Assembly: GCA_023457295.1 (NCBI GenBank) | Contig: JAEWLZ010000003.1 | Span: forward strand, 1 to 8,537 | DNA length: 8,537 nt | DNA from: Cyanobacteria bacterium OH_PDB_112 | Lineage (GTDB): Bacteria; Cyanobacteriota; Vampirovibrionia; Gastranaerophilales; CAJFVJ01 | Direction of reading: 5' to 3' | Shown here: positions 1 to 5,042 of the stretch, piece after piece | Numbering within the stretch: position 1 is the first letter of the stretch | Layout of the letters: each line of letters starts with the position of its first letter | Made by a program: the position numbers and the translations under genes | Notes under the pieces: model-generated | What the model was told of the DNA's origin: nothing | Database searches by the model: none | The model's input: only the letters and a program-made list of their open reading frames with translations

Positions 1-30
1 CCACTATATTGATTGAACATTAACAAAACA

Positions 31-66
31 AAAAACACTCCTGAAATCAGGAGTGTTTTTTTATTT
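31..66. terminator. Bidirectional Rho-independent terminator after the ycf23-like gene
   Basis: A perfect 14-bp inverted repeat (31-44 paired with 47-60, two-base loop AA) has the core ACACTCCTGA/TCAGGAGTGT with A-runs outside it on the left and T-runs on the right. On the minus strand the hairpin lies just past the ycf23-like stop codon and is followed by TTTTTTGTTTTGTT. On the plus strand it is followed by seven T and then ATTT. It can therefore stop transcription from both directions. This suggests that a plus-strand gene ends just left of the window, which cannot be verified here. Confidence 0.88.
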
Positions 67-75
67 AAATTATTT

Positions 76-831
76 TTACACCATAACAGTTTCTTTTACG
101 GCGATTCTTTGGCTTGCTTCAACAATCGCTCTTGCTGTTGCTGCCATTTCAAGAGTTGATGAAAGTTTATTTATGCAAGAACCTACTCCGATTGCACTTG
201 CTCCCGCTGCAAAAGCCATAGGTGCTGTTGTAGAAGTAATACCACTTGCTGTCATAACAGGAATTTCAATATTTCTTGAAATTTCGATAGTATTTGCGAT
301 AGAAACATTAGCTTTTTCAAGAAGTCCGCGAGCACCTGTGTTTTGAACATTTGCAACACATGCGCCTTCGGTTTGAATCATATCAACTCCCATAGCTTCA
401 AGCTTTTGAGCCAAAAGAATTTGCTCAGAAATTTCAAGGTCTCCAGGAACAGTCACACACATAAACATATCTTCTCCAATAAGATCGCGTGTTCTTTGTG
501 CCAAATCCAAAACTTGTTCTGCTGTTGTTTTCACACCTTTTTTATAAAGAGCGTCATAATTTCCTATTTCAACGGCATCAACACCCATTTCTGCTGCCAT
601 TGCAAGTTCTTCAGGGTTAATTGATGAAACAAAAATTGCCAAATCAGTTAATTCTTTTGTAAGTTCTATAATTTCTTTTTTTGCTGCAACATCAACAGCA
701 TCAGCTCCAGCCATATCTGCTGCACAAACTACTTTTTTTATATTTTCCATATCAAAATTATCAATCCCGGCAATAACTTTTACCATAGATTTTTCTTCGA
801 TTTTTTTTCTTAATGTCACGGTTTTGTCCAT
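76..831 (-). CDS. ycf23: Ycf23/DUF561 family TIM-barrel protein
   Basis: This 251-residue protein matches my recollection of the Ycf23/DUF561 family, found in cyanobacteria and plastid genomes, whose biochemical function is not established. Diagnostic stretches are AGIDNFD (residues 21-27), the strand motif EIGNYDALY (88-96), VTVPGDLEI (126-134), IQTEG (152-156) and a phosphate-loop-like segment, TASGITSTTAPM followed by GASAIGVGS (194-218). These resemble the alternating strand/loop pattern of phosphate-binding TIM barrels such as those acting on nucleotides or thiazole. No signal peptide or membrane segment is seen, so the protein should be cytosolic. I chose the ATG at 831 because GGAGGAAATAAA lies directly upstream; the frame stays open further upstream only through the promoter region. 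The gene appears monocistronic: it has its own TATAAT box (866-871, minus strand) and a terminator just past the stop. The family call is recognition by eye. Confidence 0.82.
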   Translation of the reverse strand: MDKTVTLRKKIEEKSMVKVIAGIDNFDMENIKKVVCAADMAGADAVDVAAKKEIIELTKELTDLAIFVSSINPEELAMAAEMGVDAVEIGNYDALYKKGVKTTAEQVLDLAQRTRDLIGEDMFMCVTVPGDLEISEQILLAQKLEAMGVDMIQTEGACVANVQNTGARGLLEKANVSIANTIEISRNIEIPVMTASGITSTTAPMAFAAGASAIGVGSCINKLSSTLEMAATARAIVEASQRIAVKETVMV

Positions 832-856
832 TTTATTTCCTCCAAAAAAATTTCTC

Positions 857-886
857 TTTACAGCTATTATATCATTAAAATATAAT
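857..886 (+). promoter_or_regulatory. Sigma-70-type promoter for the MazG-like/rluB operon
   Basis: TTTACA (857-862) and a consensus TATAAT (881-886) are separated by 18 bases, giving a predicted transcription start near 893. A start there leaves a leader of about 25 bases before the ATG at 918. It would leave the GGAGA at 888-892 out of the transcript. That favours ATG 918 over GTG 903 as the start codon of the next gene. Confidence 0.65.
866..871 (-). promoter_or_regulatory. Probable -10 box of the ycf23-like gene
   Basis: The minus strand reads TATAAT here, about 35 bases before the ycf23-like start codon. The best-spaced -35 candidate, 16 bases further upstream (888-893), is only TTCTCC and is weak. 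The box lies inside the spacer of the opposing promoter at 857-886, so the two promoters probably cannot be occupied by polymerase at the same time. Confidence 0.55.
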
Positions 887-917
887 TGGAGAATGCAAAT
901 CTGTGAGAAATATTTCA

Positions 918-1355
918 ATGAAACTTAAAGAAGCAATCGACATTATTTGGAAAAATCGCAAATATGAGCCTAAGTCAGCTATTTCCGCCATAAGCCATTT
1001 AAATGAAGAAGTAGCCAAAAGCCTCAAAGCTTTAATGCAAAACAACACCGAAGAAGCGCAAAAAGAACTGGAAGATGCTTTTTCGTGCATGCTTATAGCG
1101 ATGAAAATGCTAAAAATAGACCCTGATTCTGCGATTTATCGTCAAATTGAGCGTATGCAAGTTGATGCAAATAAAAATATGCATATTTTTTCAGACAGAG
1201 TGGAAATTCGTGTGGACAATGAAATAAAAGGGGGCTGGAATATTTATTCACAGGAAGATATACAAGACGCCCAAAAAATGGCTCAGGAATTTCAGTGTAA
1301 AATAGTTTGGGAAGACGCTACACAATTGAGTTTAAGCAAAGATTTGCAAAAGTAG
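918..1355 (+). CDS. MazG-like small protein with a C-terminal extension
   Basis: This is a 145-residue, mostly helical soluble protein. Residues 27-65 (HLNEEVAKSLKAL, then KELEDAFSCML) resemble the two metal-binding helices of MazG/all-alpha NTP pyrophosphatases, whose consensus is EExxE followed some 12-28 residues later by ExxD. Here E30, E31, E50 and D53 are present, but the third acidic position is K34. DPDSAIYRQIERM (68-80) also resembles the helix after the MazG motif. Residues about 88-133 add an unrecognised alpha/beta segment with GGWNIYS and IVWED. If it is active, the expected role is hydrolysis of non-canonical or surplus nucleoside triphosphates; the lysine makes activity uncertain. 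A GTG at 903 would add five residues and has GGAGA upstream, but the predicted transcript starts after that site, so I prefer ATG 918. It is the first gene of a plus-strand run, 21 bases before the pseudouridine synthase. Confidence 0.6.
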   Translation: MKLKEAIDIIWKNRKYEPKSAISAISHLNEEVAKSLKALMQNNTEEAQKELEDAFSCMLIAMKMLKIDPDSAIYRQIERMQVDANKNMHIFSDRVEIRVDNEIKGGWNIYSQEDIQDAQKMAQEFQCKIVWEDATQLSLSKDLQK

Positions 1356-1376
1356 TTAAAGGATTGGTTTAAAAAA

Positions 1377-2126
1377 ATGCAAAAAAAAGTCCGAATAAAC
1401 AAATTTATCGCGCAAAGCGGAATAGCTTCAAGACGAGGGGCTGATGAGCTTATTTTGGCGAAAAAAGTAAAAGTGAACGGCAAAATTATCACAGAACCGG
1501 GAATTTTAGTCGATGAAAAAGACGAAATTATTATAAACGGCAAAAAAATTGAGCCCCAAAAATATCTCTACATGGTCTTTTATAAACCACCGGGGTATAT
1601 TACAACAAAATCTGACGAAAAAGGGCGTAAAACAATATATGAATTTTTACCGGAAAACCTTCATCACATAAAACCAGCGGGAAGATTGGACAAAGACTCT
1701 TCAGGACTTTTATTTATGACCAATGACGGCGATTTGATTCAGCAAATGACCCATCCAAAAATCAAAGTGGCAAAGGTTTATCACGTTTTCGTAAAAGGAA
1801 AAATAAAAATTTCGGATATTGAAAAATTATCAAAGGGCATCGAAATTGAAAAAGGTAAAACCGCTTACGCTGATGTAATGGTTTTGGATGTCACACGCGA
1901 AAAATCAGAACTTGAAGTTGTTCTTTATCAGGGTTATAACCGCCAAATTCGCCGTATGATGGAGATAATAGGGCATGATGTTATTTCTTTAAAAAGAATT
2001 CAGCATGCGACACTCACCATTCAAGGAATGGGGCGTGGAGATTACAAGTTTCTCAAGCCAAAACAGTTGCAAGAGTTGAGGAATCATCTTAAAAAGTGCG
2101 AGAAATCAGGAGAAAAAACATTATGA
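1377..2126 (+). CDS. rluB: 16S/23S rRNA pseudouridine synthase, RsuA/RluB/RluE/RluF family
   Basis: The 249-residue enzyme isomerises a specific uridine in ribosomal RNA to pseudouridine. An S4 RNA-binding domain occupies residues 4-65 (RINKFIAQSGIASRRGADEL). The catalytic domain follows, with KPPGYITT (70-77), the family signature GRLDKDSSGLLFMTNDG (102-118) containing the catalytic aspartate D105, and GYNRQIRRM (186-194). Length and domain order fit RluB-type enzymes, which in E. coli modify 23S rRNA U2605. The sequence alone does not separate RluB from RsuA, RluE or RluF, so the symbol is provisional. The ATG at 1377 is preceded by AAAGGA (1358-1363) at a rather long spacing of 13 bases. 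The last bases form an ATGA overlap with the next gene, which suggests translational coupling within one operon. Confidence 0.9.
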   Translation: MQKKVRINKFIAQSGIASRRGADELILAKKVKVNGKIITEPGILVDEKDEIIINGKKIEPQKYLYMVFYKPPGYITTKSDEKGRKTIYEFLPENLHHIKPAGRLDKDSSGLLFMTNDGDLIQQMTHPKIKVAKVYHVFVKGKIKISDIEKLSKGIEIEKGKTAYADVMVLDVTREKSELEVVLYQGYNRQIRRMMEIIGHDVISLKRIQHATLTIQGMGRGDYKFLKPKQLQELRNHLKKCEKSGEKTL

Positions 2127-2617
2127 CAAATCCCTGCGAAAATTGTCAAATAAGACATAAACAAAATGTAGAATGGTTTAAAAATTATCAAGATTATTCT
2201 ACTATTTATAATAATACTGTTATTTCTTTAGGTTATGCTTCTTTACTTTTTATTTATTCAACAGTTGAAACATCTATTCAATCAATAGCTTTTAAACAAA
2301 TCTTTGGATTTTTATTTCTTGTTTCTGCGGCTCTTTTTGTAGTTTCAGAATTACATGAAAGTTATTTAAGAAGTCAAATTAATAGCATTTTAAATATTGT
2401 AAATAATAGCGAAAATCCAAATTTTGTTTTAGATGCTTGGTTTATTGAATATAATAAATTACACGGAAGCAAAGTCTATAAGTTTATCCAAAAATATATT
2501 TACTTTTGGTTATCTGCGATAACTGGTGTACTTGCTGGATTAATGTTAATAACTTGGTGTTTTTATCCTGAAATTTTTAAAATGCTCAAAGTATTTTTAG
2601 CTTTATTTTTTATCTAA
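2123..2617 (+). CDS. Hypothetical AT-rich integral membrane protein with N-terminal CxxC
   Basis: I do not recognise this 164-residue protein. The first 30 residues are polar and begin with MTNPCENCQ, a CxxC pair (C5, C8) with H12 nearby. Hydrophobic segments lie at about 32-49, 56-76 and 126-148, and perhaps a short last one at 151-164 that ends the protein. Between them lies a polar, probably amphipathic stretch (77-125, with LHESYLRSQINSIL). The start is the ATG at 2123, with AGGAGA (2108-2113) nine bases upstream, rather than an in-frame GTG at 2096 inside the preceding gene. It overlaps the pseudouridine synthase stop as ATGA, so it is probably co-transcribed and translationally coupled. 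Its base composition is visibly poorer in G and C than the genes on either side, and its codons mostly end in A or T. That fits recent acquisition or a fast-evolving orphan, but strong membrane content also pushes composition toward T. Confidence 0.72.
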   Translation: MTNPCENCQIRHKQNVEWFKNYQDYSTIYNNTVISLGYASLLFIYSTVETSIQSIAFKQIFGFLFLVSAALFVVSELHESYLRSQINSILNIVNNSENPNFVLDAWFIEYNKLHGSKVYKFIQKYIYFWLSAITGVLAGLMLITWCFYPEIFKMLKVFLALFFI

Positions 2618-2619
2618 AC

Positions 2620-2641
2620 TTCTCGCCTTACGGCAAGAGAA
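2620..2641. repeat. Small GC-rich hairpin after the membrane protein gene
   Basis: TTCTC-GCC (2620-2627) pairs with GGC-AA-GAGAA (2632-2641) around the loop TTAC, with a two-base bulge. It starts three bases after the stop codon at 2617. It lacks a following T-run, so it could protect a 3' end or weakly terminate, but it does not look like a standard terminator. Confidence 0.4.
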
Positions 2642-2759
2642 TAAACGTTGCTTAATGAAGTCGAGCGAAAAGGATTTTCTTTTAGAAAATTCGGCGCGGA
2701 GAACTTTTTGGCGGAGCTAGCGAGACGAGTTTAGCAACGTATGAGCGATAGTAGGCGAG
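2622..2759. repeat. Nested imperfect palindromic element of about 138 bp
   Basis: The ends match as an inverted repeat: CTCGCCTTAC (2622-2631) against GTAGGCGAG (2751-2759). Ten to thirteen bases inside lies a second pair, ACGTTGCT (2645-2652) against AGCAACGT (2733-2740). Between these sits a further perfect hairpin, ATTTTCT/AGAAAAT with loop TTT (2674-2690). The nested order would let the whole unit fold as one branched structure. It encodes no transposase. It resembles a small non-autonomous intergenic repeat, but I see only one copy here and so cannot prove mobility. Confidence 0.5.
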
Positions 2760-2767
2760 CTTTTTTG

Positions 2768-2791
2768 GGTACTTTTTGGGTAAAAAGTACC
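2768..2791. repeat. Perfect 10-bp hairpin, GGTACTTTTT/AAAAAGTACC
   Basis: GGTACTTTTT (2768-2777) is exactly complementary to AAAAAGTACC (2782-2791), with loop GGGT. Neither strand has a T-run after the stem, so it is probably not a standard intrinsic terminator. It directly follows the nested palindrome and may be part of the same inserted unit. Confidence 0.6.
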
Positions 2792-2825
2792 TCTGTCTGA
2801 AAGACCCTACGGAACAAAAATAATG

Positions 2826-2853
2826 AGATGCTTCACATACGTTCAGCATGACA
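2826..2853. repeat. Short palindromic cassette A (ATGCT...AGCATGACAA)
   Basis: The layout is GATGCTTCAC, a short middle, then GTTCAGCATGACAA. ATGCT (2828-2832) is complementary to AGCAT (2845-2849). Cassette B, 22 bases downstream, has the same plan: a leading GAT, an inverted terminal core and a trailing ATGACAA. The two are probably related units of one short palindromic repeat family, similar in style to the Rickettsia and Wolbachia palindromic elements. Confidence 0.45.
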
Positions 2854-2868
2854 ATATAAAACTAATAA

Positions 2869-2906
2869 AGATTGCCGTGTCGGGGTTTGCCCTCCTCGCA
2901 ATGACA
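2869..2906. repeat. Short palindromic cassette B (ATTGC...GCAATGACAA) abutting gatA
   Basis: ATTGC (2871-2875) is complementary to GCAAT (2898-2902), and inside it GGG pairs with CCC around a TTTG-containing loop. The trailing ATGACAA matches cassette A. The unit ends about five bases from the gatA stop codon. On the minus strand the hairpin is followed by CTTTATTAGTTTTA, so it could serve as a weak terminator for gatA, but the T-run is broken. Confidence 0.45.
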
Positions 2907-2911
2907 AAGTT

Positions 2912-4381
2912 TTAAAGCTTCGCTACTTTATTAAAATCCCCAGCCTGCTCAAAACTGTATGCGGCACGAAGCATAGTTTCTTCTTTTAAAATAGGAGCAA
3001 TAATTTGAAGTCCTATCGGCATACCGCTATTATCAAACCCGCATGGCAAGCTCATTGCAGGAACTCCGGCCAAGTTTGATGTAATCGTGCAAATATCCAT
3101 TAAATACATAGCTAAAGGATCATCGGCTTTCGAACCTATTTCAAATGCCGTCATAGGACAAGTTGGTGTTACCATCAAATCAACTTTTTCAAAAGCCTTG
3201 TCAAAGTCTTGTTTAATCAAAGTTCTGAGCTGCTGTGCTTTTTTATAATAAGCATCGTAATACCCTGAACTTAAAGCGTAAGTTCCAAGCATAATGCGGC
3301 GTTTCACTTCATCCCCGAAACCTTCTGCGCGGGTTTTGGTATACATTTCCATAAGACTTTCTGTGTCTTTGGCGCGATAACCGTATTTTACACCGTCAAA
3401 ACGCGCAAGGTTAGAACTTGCTTCTGCTGTCGCCAAAATATAATAAACTCCGATTGAATATTTTACATGAGGTATTGAAACTTCAATAATTTCCGCTCCG
3501 AGAGATTTATAAATTTCAAGCGCATTTTCAATAGATTTTTTAACTTCGGGTTGAGTCCCATCAGATAAAAGCTCTTTTACAAAACCTATTTTAAGACCCT
3601 TAATATCTTTCTGAAGTGCTGACATATAATCAGGAACGGGCAAATCTATTGATGTTGAATCATTAGGGTCGTGACCTGAAATCACTTGCAAAAGTGCTGC
3701 CGCATCCTCAACGTTTCGCCCAAAAGGTCCTATTTGGTCAAGAGAACTTGCAAAAGCTATAAGTCCATAACGTGAAACTCTTCCGTAAGTGGGCTTTATA
3801 CCAACAATTCCGCAAAAACTGGCAGGAAGACGAATACTTCCGCCCGTATCAGAACCCAAAGAAATTGTACTTTCACAAGCTGCAACAGATGATGCTGAAC
3901 CACCTGATGAACCACCCGGAACTTTTGTCAAATCCCAAGGATTTTTGGTAACTTTAGTCGCAGAATTTTCTGTTGAACTTCCCATCGCAAACTCATCGAG
4001 ATTGGCTTTACCGACTATCGGAATAAGATTTTGGTTTAATTTTTCAACTATTGTTGCATTATAGGGTGATTCAAAATTCGCTAAAATTTTACTGCTTGCA
4101 GTTGTCAGAGAATTTTTTGTACACATATTATCTTTAAGCGCAAGGGGAATCCCTGCAAGCAAAGGCAACTCTTCACCTTTAGCTATTTTTTCATCAACTT
4201 TTTTTGCGGTTTCATACGCAAGATTTTTGGTTAGAGAATTGAAAGATTCAACTCTTCCTTCAACTTCTTCTATACGCTCATAAGTCAAATCCAGCAATTC
4301 TTTTGCTGATATTTCTTTATTTAATAACGCTTTTCTTTGTTCAGCAGCAGTTTTAAAAATTATATCTTTACTCAATTTCAT
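2912..4381 (-). CDS. gatA: Aspartyl/glutamyl-tRNA(Asn/Gln) amidotransferase subunit A
   Basis: The 489-residue protein is the amidase subunit of GatCAB. It releases ammonia from glutamine, which GatB uses to convert misacylated Glu-tRNA(Gln) and/or Asp-tRNA(Asn) to the correct form. The amidase-signature catalytic triad is complete: K83 in ALKDN, cis-serine S158 in PGGSSGGSA and nucleophile S182 in GSDTGGSIRLP. Its spacing (75 and 24 residues) is the same as I recall for characterised GatA enzymes. Also visible are GKANLDEFAMGSS (124-136) and the C-terminal region with GVPAMSLPCG and GLQIIAP. Length is normal. gatB and gatC are not adjacent, and the gene stands alone between a repeat region and its own promoter. 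The only start in frame is the ATG at 4381, whose GGGAG lies just two bases upstream, unusually close. Presence implies an indirect route to Gln- or Asn-tRNA. Confidence 0.96.
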   Translation of the reverse strand: MKLSKDIIFKTAAEQRKALLNKEISAKELLDLTYERIEEVEGRVESFNSLTKNLAYETAKKVDEKIAKGEELPLLAGIPLALKDNMCTKNSLTTASSKILANFESPYNATIVEKLNQNLIPIVGKANLDEFAMGSSTENSATKVTKNPWDLTKVPGGSSGGSASSVAACESTISLGSDTGGSIRLPASFCGIVGIKPTYGRVSRYGLIAFASSLDQIGPFGRNVEDAAALLQVISGHDPNDSTSIDLPVPDYMSALQKDIKGLKIGFVKELLSDGTQPEVKKSIENALEIYKSLGAEIIEVSIPHVKYSIGVYYILATAEASSNLARFDGVKYGYRAKDTESLMEMYTKTRAEGFGDEVKRRIMLGTYALSSGYYDAYYKKAQQLRTLIKQDFDKAFEKVDLMVTPTCPMTAFEIGSKADDPLAMYLMDICTITSNLAGVPAMSLPCGFDNSGMPIGLQIIAPILKEETMLRAAYSFEQAGDFNKVAKL

Positions 4382-4390
4382 ATCTCCCGA
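4382..4390 (-). promoter_or_regulatory. Closely spaced Shine-Dalgarno sequence of gatA
   Basis: On the minus strand the sequence before the start reads CGGGAGAT and then ATG. Only two bases separate GGGAG from the start codon, against the usual five to nine. No other in-frame start lies nearby upstream, and the first residues (MKLSKDIIF) fit the family, so the start is probably right and the initiation site is unusual. Confidence 0.5.
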
Positions 4391-4408
4391 TAATTCTTGT
4401 ATACAAAA

Positions 4409-4437
4409 ATTATACTACGAAGATTGTTTTGGGCTAA
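4409..4437 (-). promoter_or_regulatory. Probable gatA promoter
   Basis: The minus strand has a consensus TATAAT at 4409-4414. The hexamer 17 bases upstream (4432-4437) is TTAGCC, a weak -35. The predicted transcript starts near 4402, giving a leader of about 20 bases. Confidence 0.5.
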
Positions 4438-4452
4438 AATGTAAAATTTCAT

Positions 4453-4482
4453 AAAAAAAACCTTCTCAAGATTTTGAGAAGG
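4453..4482 (-). terminator. Rho-independent terminator of the small basic protein gene
   Basis: CCTTCTCAA (4461-4469) and TTGAGAAGG (4474-4482) form a perfect 9-bp stem with a four-base loop. On the minus strand the stem is followed by eight T (4460 back to 4453). It lies about 70 bases past the stop codon at 4551 and before the gatA promoter, so it separates the two minus-strand transcription units. Confidence 0.9.
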
Positions 4483-4550
4483 GGTATAAATTTTGCATTA
4501 AACTTTAAGTAGAAATATGAAATTTAAATCCAATTTGTGGTTATAAAATT

Positions 4551-4859
4551 TTATCTTCGCCTCATTAGACTTTCCAGGGAAGTCCTCAGGTCTATTTTTT
4601 TAAAATCTTTTATGGTTTCTTTTGTCATCTCTCGAATAACCGTATGCAGCGGTAAACTGTCTATATGCTCAAAGGCTATATATGCCGGGTCTTTCCCCTG
4701 CTCAAACTTCATTCGCCTGTCAGGATTCGAAAAATAACTGAATTCCAGAATATTATCATTATTTGATTTTTTTCGTCTTAAAGGCCTGTATTGGTTCTGT
4801 CCGGCGTGTGCAAAATTACCTGACGAACCACCGGTCTTGAAAGCAAGTGCCGTGGACAT
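4551..4859 (-). CDS. Hypothetical small basic protein
   Basis: I do not recognise this 102-residue protein. It has a low-complexity N-terminus (MSTALAFKTGGSSGNFAHAG), a basic patch RPLRRKKS (25-32), a middle segment with LEFSYFSNPDRRMKFEQGKDPAYIAFEHIDSLP, and a charged helical C-terminus ending in LMRRR. There is no signal peptide or membrane segment. Composition suggests a cytosolic protein that may bind nucleic acid or a partner protein, but this is only inference. The ATG at 4859 is chosen because purine-rich GAGAG ends six bases upstream; a TTG at 5006 would add 49 unlikely residues encoded by the leader. Clear translation signals and a strong terminator support a real gene. It is divergent from proB across a 246-base spacer with possible operator repeats. 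Confidence 0.68.
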   Translation of the reverse strand: MSTALAFKTGGSSGNFAHAGQNQYRPLRRKKSNNDNILEFSYFSNPDRRMKFEQGKDPAYIAFEHIDSLPLHTVIREMTKETIKDFKKIDLRTSLESLMRRR

Positions 4860-4897
4860 TTTTTTCTCTCTTTTCCTCTCTAAAGTAATGCAATTTA

Positions 4898-4911
4898 ACG
4901 GACTTATCCGT
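4898..4911. repeat. Small inverted repeat ACGGA/TCCGT in the leader
   Basis: ACGGA (4898-4902) and TCCGT (4907-4911) flank CTTA. It lies about 40 bases before the small basic protein start, in the predicted leader. The stem is too short to be called a regulator on its own. Confidence 0.3.
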
Positions 4912-4946
4912 ATGCGTTTATTTTTTGTGTGGGGTTTTCTCTCTTT

Positions 4947-4976
4947 GTATATCTCTCGGTATATCTTATGTATATA
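4947..4976. repeat. Three GTATAT direct repeats at helical spacing
   Basis: GTATATC (4947-4953), GTATATC (4959-4965) and GTATATA (4970-4976) begin 12 and 11 bases apart, roughly one turn of DNA. They overlap the tentative promoter of the small basic protein gene and lie about 70 bases upstream of the proB promoter. This arrangement would suit a regulator binding as an oligomer on one face of the helix. No regulator gene is adjacent. Confidence 0.35.
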
Positions 4977-4993
4977 TAAAAACATCCCTTCAA
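4965..4993 (-). promoter_or_regulatory. Possible promoter of the small basic protein gene
   Basis: The minus strand has TTGAAG (4988-4993), a 17-base spacer, then CATAAG (4965-4970). Each hexamer matches consensus at four of six positions. A start near 4958 would give a leader of about 100 bases containing the GATATAC repeats and a small CGGA-TAAG-TCCG hairpin. Other AT-rich hexamers nearby could also serve, so this is tentative. Confidence 0.3.
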
Positions 4994-5016
4994 AAAAAAT
5001 TGCCAAATTAATTCCC

Positions 5017-5034
5017 GTTTTGTTTTGTTTTGTT
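5017..5034. repeat. GTTTT pentanucleotide tandem repeat
   Basis: Three perfect GTTTT units (5017-5031) are followed by GTT. They end about 10 bases before the proB -35 box. The tract could vary in copy number by slippage and so shift promoter activity, or could simply be AT-rich upstream DNA. Confidence 0.5.
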
Positions 5035-5042
5035 AATATTTG

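Larger units (their letters stand above)
2618..2911. other. Gene-free, repeat-packed intergenic region between convergent genes
   Basis: No reading frame here has a convincing start, ribosome site and protein-like composition. The stretch is richer in G and C than the preceding gene and consists largely of inverted repeats, listed separately: a nested palindrome (2622-2759), a perfect hairpin (2768-2791), a small GTCT/AGAC hairpin (2795-2805) and two palindromic cassettes (about 2826-2853 and 2869-2906). It separates the plus-strand membrane protein gene from the minus-strand gatA, so insertions here would not interrupt a promoter. No hairpin is followed by a good T-run on the plus strand, so the upstream operon has no obvious intrinsic terminator. 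Confidence 0.7.

Noticed and set aside
53..346. Open frame on the plus strand with a hydrophobic translation opposite the ycf23-like gene
   Set aside because: It lies wholly antisense to a well-supported gene, has no ribosome site and begins inside the terminator hairpin.
2123..2617. Membrane protein as a SLATT-like or other defence effector
   Set aside because: Two early hydrophobic segments alone are not enough; no nucleotide-sensing partner, nuclease or cyclase gene is nearby.
2618..2911. CRISPR array or tRNA gene in the repeat-rich intergenic region
   Set aside because: There are no regularly spaced identical repeats with spacers and no cloverleaf with TTCGA-type loop; the repeats are distinct palindromes.
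3789..4064. Plus-strand frame opposite gatA
   Set aside because: It is a mirror of the gatA amidase-signature region; composition and lack of a ribosome site mark it as a shadow.
4860..5006. Extension of the small basic protein by 49 residues from a TTG at 5006
   Set aside because: The extra residues are encoded by AT-rich leader DNA, there is no ribosome site for the TTG, and the purine-rich GAGAG site fits ATG 4859.
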